A stretch of DNA of 64,000 nucleotides from Steroidobacteraceae bacterium (GTDB taxonomy: Bacteria > Pseudomonadota > Gammaproteobacteria > Steroidobacterales > Steroidobacteraceae): contig JADGHX010000001.1 of NCBI GenBank assembly GCA_019683695.1, forward strand, positions 1 through 64,000, written 5' to 3'. This document shows positions 1 through 8,326 of this stretch, in pieces. Every line of letters begins with the position of its first letter. The first letter of the stretch is position 1. The notes under the pieces are model-generated. The model was not told the origin of the DNA and did not search any database. It saw nothing but the letters and a program-made list of their open reading frames with translations. A program made the translations under genes and the position numbers.

Positions 1-290
1 TCGTGGGCTCGGAGATGGTTATAAGAGTCTGGGATCGGCTTGTGCACGTGGAGGAGTCGTGTCGCGTGGTGGCGTGGCACTTGGGGTCGCGGGGGCGGAA
101 GCATGAGGCGGGGACGGCGTTGTTTGATGAAGACGGCGAGCTGTGTGGACGGGCTCGCGCGATTTGGATTGAGCCTGCGGGAGGCGGGTGACTGGTGTCG
201 TGTTCTGAACGTCGATCGGGCGTTGGTGCCAGTCGCTGTGAGAAGTAATACGTGATTGGCGCTCGTGTGAGGTGCGGCGCGATGGGCTGT

Positions 291-620
291 GCCGGCCAGC
301 GGAGGGGCGTGCAAGAGGATTTCCGCGGCGTGCTCGGGCGCGCTTTGAAAACTCCCTGAAGAAGAATGTTTGGCGTGGGCTGGCGCGAACGGCCGTGCCG
401 GCGAGCGGAGGCGCGTGCAAGAGGGTCCCTCGGCGGCCTACTCGGGCGCGCTTCGAAAATCGCCGGAGACGGCGATTTTCGGCGGTCCCGCATTCCCCGC
501 TACGCCGCGCTACATGCGCGCGTCCCAAGAGTCGGTGCAGAGGTGCGCGGCGCTTAACGCGGGGAACGCGGCGCCCGAGACGGCCGCCGAGGGACCCTCT
601 TGCACGCACCTTGCGCTCGC
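291..620. repeat. Mosaic repeat region: direct repeat (about 291-352 and 397-459) plus an inverted copy (about 571-620)
   Basis: gccggccagcggaggggcgtgcaagaggatttccgcggcgtgctcgggcgcgctttgaaaa (291-) resembles gccggcgagcggaggcgcgtgcaagagggtccctcggcggcctactcgggcgcgcttcgaaaa (397-); gcgcccgagacggccgccgagggaccctcttgcacgcaccttgcgctcgc (571-620) is the reverse complement of 401-449 with few mismatches. Confidence 0.75.
454..481. other. Perfect hairpin CGAAAATCGCC-GGAGAC-GGCGATTTTCG inside the mosaic repeat
   Basis: 11-bp perfect inverted repeat with a 6-nt loop. Confidence 0.8.
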
Positions 621-757
621 TGATGGGCTTCTGCGGCGCGAACGCGTGCTGAGTACACCCCTTTGCGCGTTGATGCGTCTGTGGCGAGGACGCGTGGCGA
701 GCACACCCCTTCGTTCGCTGACGCGCCTGCGCGGCACTTCATGCCGCCACGCGGGCT
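611..757. repeat. Degenerate tandem repeat, about 50-bp period, about 3 copies
   Basis: Copies begin ttgcgctcgctgatggg (611), ttgcgcgttgatgcg (about 663) and ttcgttcgctgacgcg (about 710); the junctions carry acgcgtg..gag.acacccctt. Confidence 0.6.
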
Positions 758-840
758 CGTGTGGGGACACGCGTGTGAAGAGAGAGGGCGAGGGCCAGCG
801 GCGCGCTGGGGTTTGCGCGCGCGACTGGCCGGGGGTCGTG

Positions 841-1275
841 TCAGTGTTGGGTGTGCAGGCCGCCGGGGCGGGCGATGCCCTGGAGGGCTTCGCCGGCCTG
901 CTGTGGGCCGTGCTGACGGGCGATGTCGGCGAGGGAAATGATGCCGACGAGTCGCTTGTCGCGATTGACGACGGGTAGCCGCCGGATCTGCTGCTCCGAC
1001 ATGTTCTCTGCCACTTCGATGACGTCGTCATCCTCGAAGCAGTAGCGCACCTCGGAGCTCATGACGTCCCGCACGCGGCATTGCGTCGGACTCTTGCCCT
1101 CCGCCACCGCTCGCACGGCGATGTCACGGTCCGTGATCATGCCGACGAGGCGATCGTTCTCGCCCACGGGCAGCACGCCCGCGTCGATCTTCGCCATCGT
1201 CCGCGCCGCCTGCTGAATGGTGTCGTTGGGGCTGCAGATCTCGACCTGTCGCGTCATGAGTTCGTTGATTTTCAC
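841..1275 (-). CDS. Tandem CBS-domain protein
   Basis: 144 aa from a GTG start at 1275: VKINELMTRQVEICSPNDTIQQAARTMAKIDAGVLPVGENDRLVGMITDRDIAVRAVAEG...; two CBS repeats. Confidence 0.9.
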   Translation of the reverse strand: MKINELMTRQVEICSPNDTIQQAARTMAKIDAGVLPVGENDRLVGMITDRDIAVRAVAEGKSPTQCRVRDVMSSEVRYCFEDDDVIEVAENMSEQQIRRLPVVNRDKRLVGIISLADIARQHGPQQAGEALQGIARPGGLHTQH

Positions 1276-1570
1276 GCTGCTCTCCTTCTCTCGTGCCTCT
1301 CGTGCCAACTCGAGCCCCGCGCAGGAACGTCGAAACACTCGGCGCGTCGTGCGCGATGAAGCACACGCGACAGAGCAATTATCGTGCGGCGTGAAACGGG
1401 GCCGGCGGCTGGGCCGCGTGGGCAACGACGCTCGGGTGCAAAGCCCCTGGCCCGGAGCTTGATCCTGCTGATCAGGAGGGTGCGCCCGGCTCATCACGCG
1501 CACGATGCGCATCGCCGAGAACGCTGGCGCATGAGTGAGCGCGCGCGGCGTACGCGCGAGCGTCAGCGTG

Positions 1571-2971
1571 TCAGTCAGTGGCGGGGACGGAGGTGTTTCG
1601 CTGCGGCAGCGGATGGATCTGCAATGAGCGCCAGCCGCCAAACCGGTAGTACAGGGCCGCAAGCACGACCGCGACCGACGACGAGATCGGGAAGCTCCAC
1701 CAGATGGCGTCCGCGCCCCAGGCATCCACAAGGGACAGCGCAAGCGGGAAACGCACCCCGAGAAGCGACACGGCCAGAATCGCAAGCGGCGCCATCACCG
1801 CGCCCGTGGCGCGCACGACGCCGAACAGCACCATCGAGACGCCCAGCAGGATGAAGGACCACGCCGCGATCTGGTTCAGATGCTCGGCTGTGCGCAAGGC
1901 GACCGAGCCCGCCGGCACGAAGATGCCAAGCGCCTTGGTGCTGAACAGCTCGATGAGCAGCACGATGGTGCCGGTGAGCAGCACGCTGAACAGCACGCCC
2001 GCGCGCGCCACAGCGCTCACCCGATCCCACTTCTGCGCGCCGACGTTCTGTGCGGCCATGGACGACACAGCCATGCCGATGGCGAATGCGGGCATCTGCA
2101 CGTATTGCCACACCTGGAATGCCGCGCCATAGGCGGCCGTGGTGTCGGTGCCGAACCGGTTCACCAGCGTGATCATCAGCACGCCGCTCAGCGAGATGAC
2201 CACGAGCTGCAGGCCCATCGGCACGCCCTTGACCACGAGCGTGCGCACGACCGCGAAATCGAGCTTCAGCCGGTCGAGCTCGTGCGCGCCCAGCCGCAGC
2301 GGATGCTTCACGCGATACAGGTGCCACACGAGCGCGAAGAAGGTGACCGACTGCGCAAATGCCGTCGCCCATGCCGAGCCCGCGATGCCGAGTCGCGGGA
2401 ACGGACCGAGGCCGAAGATGAGCACCGGATTGAGCACCACGTCGAGGACGACGGACATCAGCAGGAAGAGGAAGGGCGTCTTCGAGTCCCCCGCGCCGCG
2501 CAGCACGGACATGACGAACACGTACATGAAGCTGAGCGGCAACGCCACGAACATCACGCGCAGGTACGCCACGGCGAGTGGCAATGACGCGGCAGGTGTC
2601 TTCATCAAGACGAGAATGGGCTCGCACAGCACCGCGCCGAGCACGGCTGTTGCGAGCGAGAGCAGGACGAAGAACGTGGTGCTCGTCCCCACGGCGTGCT
2701 TCGCGTCCTCCACGCGCTTTCCGCCGAGATACACGCCCACGAGAATCGTGGACGCCATCGATAGCCCGTAGATGCCCGCCCAGATCAGGAACACCACGCT
2801 GTTCGCGTTCGACGCGGCTGCGAGCGCCGCCTCGCCGAGGAAGCGCCCGATCCAGAACGCGTTCACTGAAGTGTTCAGCGATTGAAGAACGTTGCCGTAG
2901 AGAATCGGCAACGCGAACAGCAGGAGTCCACGGCTGATGGACCCCTCGGTGAGAGAGTGATGTCGTCGCAT
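1571..2971 (-). CDS. MATE family efflux transporter
   Basis: 466 aa polytopic; MRRHHSLTEGSISRGLLLFALPILYGNVLQSLNTSVNAFWIGRFLGEAALAA is typical of MATE/NorM. Confidence 0.93.
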   Translation of the reverse strand: MRRHHSLTEGSISRGLLLFALPILYGNVLQSLNTSVNAFWIGRFLGEAALAAASNANSVVFLIWAGIYGLSMASTILVGVYLGGKRVEDAKHAVGTSTTFFVLLSLATAVLGAVLCEPILVLMKTPAASLPLAVAYLRVMFVALPLSFMYVFVMSVLRGAGDSKTPFLFLLMSVVLDVVLNPVLIFGLGPFPRLGIAGSAWATAFAQSVTFFALVWHLYRVKHPLRLGAHELDRLKLDFAVVRTLVVKGVPMGLQLVVISLSGVLMITLVNRFGTDTTAAYGAAFQVWQYVQMPAFAIGMAVSSMAAQNVGAQKWDRVSAVARAGVLFSVLLTGTIVLLIELFSTKALGIFVPAGSVALRTAEHLNQIAAWSFILLGVSMVLFGVVRATGAVMAPLAILAVSLLGVRFPLALSLVDAWGADAIWWSFPISSSVAVVLAALYYRFGGWRSLQIHPLPQRNTSVPATD

Positions 2972-3037
2972 GGAGAGCGCGGCAGGCTAACAGTGGCGTA
3001 CGAGCGCGTCCACAAGACCGGCGCCCACGTCAGCGCA

Positions 3038-4678
3038 TCACCGCCGCCACGTGGTCACGAGCCAGCCGGCACCGATTGCGGAAATCACCCATCCCGCCCA
3101 CACGGGCGGACGGGAGGCGATCAACCAGAAGAGACCGCCAAGCAGGATCACCGCGCCAATCGTGATCGCGTCACGCCGCCTGTTGGATGCGCGGAGTGCC
3201 GCCCTCAGCTCATCGATCTGCGGTGACTCGATTTGGACACGCAGGCCGCCGTGCTGTGCGCGCTGGATCGTGCGCGCCACGAGCGCGGGCAGAACGCGTG
3301 CCGCTTCGAACAGCTCCGGCATTTCCTTCCCCAGCGCGGAGAACACCTGCCGTACGCTCATGCGCTCGCGCATCCAGTCCCGCAGGATGGGGCTCGCCGT
3401 GTTCCAGATATCCAGGTCCGGGTAGAGGTCGCGCCCGAGCCCTTCGATGTTGAGCAGTGTCTTCTGCAGCAGGATGAGCTGCGGCTGCACTTCCATGTTG
3501 AAGCGCCGCGAGATCTCGAACAGCCGCAGCAGAATGGTGCCGAACGAGATGTCCTTCAGCGGCTTGTCGAAGATCGGCTCGCACACCGTGCGCACGGCGG
3601 ATTCCATTTCGTCCACGCGCGTGCCCGGCGGCACCCAGCCGGATTCCACGTGCAGCTGCGCGACGCGCCGGTAGTCGCGGTCGAACACGGCGAGGAAATT
3701 CTCGGCGAGATAGTGCTGATCGCGCGGGTCCAGCGTGCCCACGATGCCGAAGTCCACAGCGGCATAGCGAGGGTTCGCCGGGTCGTCCACCAGAACGAAG
3801 ATGTTCCCGGGGTGCATGTCCGCGTGGAAGAAATTGTGGCGGAACACCTGCGTGAAGAAGATCTCCACACCGTTGCGCGCGAGCTTCGCGATGTCCGTTC
3901 CCGCGGCACGCAGCGCCGCCATGTCGCTGATCGGCACGCCGCGGATCCGCTCCATCACCATCACGTCGATGCGGCAGTAATCCCAGTACACCTCGGGCAC
4001 GTACAGCAGCGGCGAGCCGGCGAAGTTGCGTCTGAGCTGCGCGGCATTGGCCGCTTCGCGCATGAGGTCCAGCTCATCGAGAATGGTCTTCTCGTACTCC
4101 GCCACGACCTCGATGGCGCGCAGGCGGCGCGCGTCCGGCCAGTACCGGTGCGCGAGCTCGGCGAGCGCATACAGCACTTCGAGATCGCGCGCGATCACCT
4201 CGCGCATGCCCGGGCGCAGCACCTTCACCACCACTTCCTGCCCGGTGCGCAGCTTTGCGACGTGCACCTGCGCGATCGAGGCTGCGGCGAGCGGCACTTC
4301 GTCGAACTCGGAGAACACCTCGCTGACGGGGCGTCCGTACGCGCGCTCGATGGCCGCCTGCGCCAGACTTCCCGGGAACGGCGGCACGCGGTCCTGCAGC
4401 TTCGCGAGCTCATCGGCAATGTCGCTCGGCAACAGGTCGCGCCGCGTCGACACCGCCTGGCCGAACTTCACGAAGATCGGGCCGAGCTCCTCGAGCGCGA
4501 GGCGCAGGCGCTCGCCGCGGGTGGCGCCACGCCGCCGGGACAGCCACAACCCCGGTGAGAGATAGAAAACGAAACGCAGCGGCCGATAAAGATGTGTGGC
4601 ACGCACGAGGTCGTCCAGCCCGTGGCGGAGCAGGACGCGCTGGATTTCAATCAGACGCGCAAGGACGCGCAGCTTCAT
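3038..4678 (-). CDS. ubiB: UbiB-family ubiquinone biosynthesis atypical kinase/ATPase
   Basis: KxGQ-type motif FVKFGQAVSTRRDLLP, HADMHPGNIFV, C-terminal transmembrane pair; next to ubiJ and ubiE. Confidence 0.96.
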   Translation of the reverse strand: MKLRVLARLIEIQRVLLRHGLDDLVRATHLYRPLRFVFYLSPGLWLSRRRGATRGERLRLALEELGPIFVKFGQAVSTRRDLLPSDIADELAKLQDRVPPFPGSLAQAAIERAYGRPVSEVFSEFDEVPLAAASIAQVHVAKLRTGQEVVVKVLRPGMREVIARDLEVLYALAELAHRYWPDARRLRAIEVVAEYEKTILDELDLMREAANAAQLRRNFAGSPLLYVPEVYWDYCRIDVMVMERIRGVPISDMAALRAAGTDIAKLARNGVEIFFTQVFRHNFFHADMHPGNIFVLVDDPANPRYAAVDFGIVGTLDPRDQHYLAENFLAVFDRDYRRVAQLHVESGWVPPGTRVDEMESAVRTVCEPIFDKPLKDISFGTILLRLFEISRRFNMEVQPQLILLQKTLLNIEGLGRDLYPDLDIWNTASPILRDWMRERMSVRQVFSALGKEMPELFEAARVLPALVARTIQRAQHGGLRVQIESPQIDELRAALRASNRRRDAITIGAVILLGGLFWLIASRPPVWAGWVISAIGAGWLVTTWRR

Positions 4679-4711
4679 CTAAGGCCGATCCCCATGGTGC
4701 GCGCGGTGCGC

Positions 4712-5341
4712 CTACTTTCGTTCCGGATTCGAGTTGTTCTGTGAGCCGCGCTCGCTCAGCGTGCGCGCGAGCAGCTCGACGCGGGCTTCCATGCGGTCCA
4801 CATCTTCCCGGATGGCGTCGACGCCCTTCAGAAACTGCTCACCTTCCGCGCGCGGCACGAGGTGCTGCCGCTCGTGCGCGAAATATTCCGCCACGTTGCG
4901 CACCGTGGTGGAGGCGGCTTTGCTCGTCCAGCTGAACGCGGCGCGTGCGAACCGGCCAAGCTGATGCGCGGGAACATCGCCGATCAGCTGCGCAAGCTCC
5001 TCTTCGAGGTCGGGCCGCAGGAGCAATGCGAGCTCGCGAAACTTGCGTGCGAGCTCGGCGTCGCCGCGCACATCCACCTCGCCGCGCTGAATGACCTCTT
5101 CGGGCGCGGACCCGACAAGCGCCAGCAGACTGAACGGGCCGCCCACCAGCTCGGCTTCGGCCGGCGCGCTGGCATCGCGCGTGATGCGCAAGGACTCGCC
5201 CGTGGATTCCATGACCCAGCGGGTGAAGCCTGTGACGTCCACCCCAACCCGGCGGCCCTGCAATTCGCGGCAGAGCTCGCGCGCACGAGGCGAGCGCGGC
5301 AGGCCGCGGTTGAGCACGTTTTCGAAGGTGGACGTCAGCAT
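4712..5341 (-). CDS. ubiJ: Ubiquinone biosynthesis accessory factor UbiJ (SCP2-like)
   Basis: 209 aa; lies between ubiE and ubiB; ends in an alpha-helical region. Confidence 0.9.
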   Translation of the reverse strand: MLTSTFENVLNRGLPRSPRARELCRELQGRRVGVDVTGFTRWVMESTGESLRITRDASAPAEAELVGGPFSLLALVGSAPEEVIQRGEVDVRGDAELARKFRELALLLRPDLEEELAQLIGDVPAHQLGRFARAAFSWTSKAASTTVRNVAEYFAHERQHLVPRAEGEQFLKGVDAIREDVDRMEARVELLARTLSERGSQNNSNPERK

Positions 5342-5354
5342 CGGCGTGCGCGGA

Positions 5355-6104
5355 TCAGTATCGATACCCCCGGTGAACGGCCACGATGCCGCCGGTGAGA
5401 TTGTGATAGCGGCAGCCCTCGAGCCCGGCGTCCCGCATCATGCCGAGCAGCGTTTCCTGGTCCGGATGCATGCGGATGGATTCCGCGAGGTAGCGATAGC
5501 TCGCTTCGTCGCCGGCGACGAGCTTGCCGAGCAGCGGCAGCACGCGGAACGAGTACGCATCGTAGAGCGGCCGGAGCGCGGCCGAGGTCGGATGCGAGAA
5601 CTCGAGGATCAGCAGCTGGCCCCCCGGCTTGAGCACGCGGCGCATGGAGGCCAGCGCCGCCGGCTTGTCCGTCACATTGCGCAGACCGAAGCCGATGGTC
5701 ACGCAGTCGAACGTGCTGTCCGCGAAGGGCAGCTTCTCGGCATTCACCTGCGCGACCCGCACATTGCTGACGAGCCCCTCGTTGATCAGCCGGTCGCGTC
5801 CGCGGGTGAGCATGGCCGCATTGATGTCCGTGAGCACGACGAGGCCGCGATCGCCCACCTGCCGCGCAAGGCCGGCCGCAAGATCGCCCGTGCCGCCGGC
5901 CACGTCGAGCGCGCGCTGCCCGGGACGCAGGTTGGCCAGGGAGAGCGTGAACTGCTTCCACAGCCGGTGCAGGCCGCCGGACATGAGGTCGTTCATCAGG
6001 TCGTAGTTGCTGGCGACGGAGTCGAAGACCCCGCGCACGCGCCGGGACTTCTCGTTCCAGGGCACGCGCTCGTAGCCGAAATCGGTGGATCGGGTGTCGC
6101 TCAT
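5355..6104 (-). CDS. ubiE: Bifunctional demethylmenaquinone/2-methoxy-6-polyprenyl-1,4-benzoquinol methylase
   Basis: [50 protein letters not shown]-type motif. Confidence 0.97.
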   Translation of the reverse strand: MSDTRSTDFGYERVPWNEKSRRVRGVFDSVASNYDLMNDLMSGGLHRLWKQFTLSLANLRPGQRALDVAGGTGDLAAGLARQVGDRGLVVLTDINAAMLTRGRDRLINEGLVSNVRVAQVNAEKLPFADSTFDCVTIGFGLRNVTDKPAALASMRRVLKPGGQLLILEFSHPTSAALRPLYDAYSFRVLPLLGKLVAGDEASYRYLAESIRMHPDQETLLGMMRDAGLEGCRYHNLTGGIVAVHRGYRY

Positions 6105-6368
6105 TCTTCTCGCCGGTGGCAGCGGGGCGCCATTCTAGGGCCTGTTCAAGGTTCGTGGCCGGTTTCGCCAGGTCTCGAAAGGCCCGTGCCGCATCGGGCG
6201 ACTCACCATGGCCGCTGCCGGGCCCCTGTCTTGACCTCTGGCGCGGCAGCCACCTTTCGGGCCGGGCGCAAAGTCCTTTTCCAGATACTGCAAGAATTGG
6301 TTGCTTTTTGGACTGGCCACTGCGCAGAATCCGTGCCGACTCAATTCGGGGGTCTTGAAACGTAACTG

Positions 6369-6401
6369 AGGCCGGGCGCCGCATGGGGCTCGGCCTTTTT
6401 T
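6369..6401 (+). terminator. Intrinsic terminator with no upstream + strand CDS
   Basis: AGGCCG-(16 nt)-CGGCCT followed by TTTTTT. Confidence 0.65.
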
Positions 6402-6508
6402 ATTGCCTATTGCCGCCGGCTTTGTTGCGCTTGCCGCCCGTTCTCGAAACGAAGGCGGGTGAGTCGGCGCCTGCCCCCGAGCCGGTGTCGGCCCGCGGCA
6501 CCCGACGT

Positions 6509-6655
6509 CGCGGGCTTTGGGCTCAGGAGGACTGGCGCCCCGCGGCGGCGCGATGCGCTCGAGTTCGGACTGGCGGGCGGCTCGCGGCGCCCCACTCGCG
6601 GGCCCGGGGCTCAGGAGGGTTTGCGGCCCGCGCTGGCGTGATGCGCCCGAACCCG
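6509..6655. repeat. Degenerate direct repeat (about 55 bp, 88-bp offset) duplicating the 3' end of the DUF971 gene
   Basis: cgcgggctttgggctcaggaggactggcgccccgcggcggcgcgatgcgc (6509-) resembles cgcgggcccggggctcaggagggtttgcggcccgcgctggcgtgatgcgc (6597-). Confidence 0.6.
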
Positions 6656-6979
6656 TTCCTGATAGCGAGCCCATTTGGTGGCGTGCTCGGCGCCGAGCTC
6701 GTACAGGTAATTCCACGTGTAGAGACCGGTGTCGTGGCCGTCATCGAAGACGAGCTTCACGGCGTACTGGCCCACGGGCTCCACGGCCTTGATCCCCACG
6801 TTCTCCTTGCCGAGCACCAGCACTTCCTGTCCGGGCCCATGGCCCTTCACTTCCGCAGAGGGCGAGTGCACCCGCAGATACTCGAACGGCAGCTCGAAGC
6901 GCTCGCCCCCTTCGAACGTCACTTCCAGCACGCGGGACCGGGAGCGCAGCTTGATCTCGGTGGGGATATGGTCAGCCAT
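6611..6979 (-). CDS. DUF971 (GBBH-like N-terminal) domain protein
   Basis: 122 aa: MADHIPTEIKLRSRSRVLEVTFEGGERFELPFEYLRVHSPSAEV...NVGIKAVEPVGQYAVKLVFDDGHDTGLYTWNYLYELG. Confidence 0.93.
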   Translation of the reverse strand: MADHIPTEIKLRSRSRVLEVTFEGGERFELPFEYLRVHSPSAEVKGHGPGQEVLVLGKENVGIKAVEPVGQYAVKLVFDDGHDTGLYTWNYLYELGAEHATKWARYQERVRAHHASAGRKPS

Positions 6980-7166
6980 GGGGCGCGAAGTATAGGCCTT
7001 GCGCCGCAGCCGCGCCCGAAGCGGAACGAGCTTCATGGCCCGAAAAGTCCACTCGAAGAATCAGGGAGTTGTGATCACCACAACGGAAAATGGGTCGGAA
7101 AGCGTCTTTGTCCCGCGGAAGACCCACACCACCTCCACGGTGAGACGTGGAAGATCCCGCACCGAT

Positions 7167-7263
7167 AGAAAGCCGACCCCCTCGTTGGTCCCTGATCCAA
7201 GCACGTCGCCAGACGTCACCAACGAGGTCGGGTCTTTCTAAACAAGAGTCTTTCTAAACAAGA
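7167..7263. repeat. Long imperfect inverted repeat followed by a perfect 16-bp tandem duplication
   Basis: AGAAAgccGACCCCCTCGTTGGT (7167-7189) pairs with ACCAACGAGGtcGGGTCTTTCT (7218-7239); gtctttctaaacaaga occurs twice in tandem (7232-7247, 7248-7263). Confidence 0.75.
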
Positions 7264-7385
7264 ACAACAAATGTCGTTTGCCCCTCGATATGCGCGGCTG
7301 CGCGATGGTGGCTTCGTGCTTGGTCGGGGTCTCCTCTCGATGGCAGTGGGGTCGGAGACCGCTGCGGGATTCACTTTCCAATGAG

Positions 7386-8036
7386 CTAGGTCGCGAAGAC
7401 CACACCCACCGAGCGCGCGGCGAGCGCGGCCTGCGTGCGATTGGCCACGCCGAGCACCTTGAAGATCGCGGTGACGTGCGCCTTGACCGTCTTCTCCGAC
7501 AACCCCAGCTCGCTCGCGATCTGCTTGTTCGCCTTGCCCTGGCACATGCGCGAGAGCACCTCGATCTGCCGAAGCGTGAGCAACTGCAGGTCGCGCGCGA
7601 TGCCCACGTTCGGCACGTGCGCGCTCGATGCGGGCTGGGTGGCGGCGAGCGCGCTCGGCGTGGCGTTGTTCTCGAGCACCTGACGCAGCACGTTCAGCAG
7701 AACCGTCGTGGCCGAAGACTTTGGCACGAAGCCGATCGCGCCCGCTTTCATCGCGCGACTGACGCTGGCCGCGTCATCCATGGCCGAGAGCACCACGATC
7801 GGCAGATGCGGAAACCGCTCCCGCAGTTGCCGGATCAAGGCGAATCCGCTGACTCCCGGCAACACCAGTTCGAGCAGCACGAGATCGAGGTCCGGGTGAG
7901 CGGTGGCCGCCGCCAGCCCCTTCTCGGCCGTGCGCGCGGCAACGATGTGCACACCTCCGCAGAATCCCTCCAGCGCCGCGGCAATCCCCTCGAGGATCAG
8001 AGGATGATCGTCGATGACGAGTAGTTTCAGAGCCAT
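7386..8036 (-). CDS. NarL/FixJ-family response regulator (REC + LuxR HTH)
   Basis: 216 aa: MALKLLVIDDHPLILEGIAAAL...LTLRQIEVLSRMCQGKANKQIASELGLSEKTVKAHVTAIFKVLG. Confidence 0.93.
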   Translation of the reverse strand: MALKLLVIDDHPLILEGIAAALEGFCGGVHIVAARTAEKGLAAATAHPDLDLVLLELVLPGVSGFALIRQLRERFPHLPIVVLSAMDDAASVSRAMKAGAIGFVPKSSATTVLLNVLRQVLENNATPSALAATQPASSAHVPNVGIARDLQLLTLRQIEVLSRMCQGKANKQIASELGLSEKTVKAHVTAIFKVLGVANRTQAALAARSVGVVFAT

Positions 8037-8326
8037 TGTCGTCGCGAAGTCCTTCACCGAGCCGGACACGCCTGCCGGAAAGCGGCCTTGGCGGCCCTAT
8101 GCGACCCGACGGCGTGACAATGCATCGGCGCCGCATTCTGCCTAGCTCCGGGTTCGCTGTCGTCTTTTCGTCCCACAATTTGCACCCGGGACGTCCGGTT
8201 ACCGCGCGCGCCGTGGCGCCTCCGCCCACGGCTCGACTGTCCCGCCAAAGTGACAATCGCGGTCACCTCTCTATACTTGCGGGGCGACAGGCGGCTTCGA
8301 GGGGGGCCCCGCTCACGGGGCAATCG

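Noticed and set aside
19-609. 196-aa minus ORF and overlapping Arg-rich ORFs at the window start
   Set aside because: They simply translate the direct/inverted repeats; several conflicting frames of equal quality and no Shine-Dalgarno sequence or domain.
6105-6401. 6S RNA (ssrS)
   Set aside because: No long central-bubble duplex spanning about 180 nt could be traced, and it is not next to zapA; only the terminator is firm.
7167-7239. Integron attC site
   Set aside because: Inverted arms read GTTGGT...ACCAAC (wrong polarity for RYYYAAC/GTTRRRY), and there is no integrase or cassette array.
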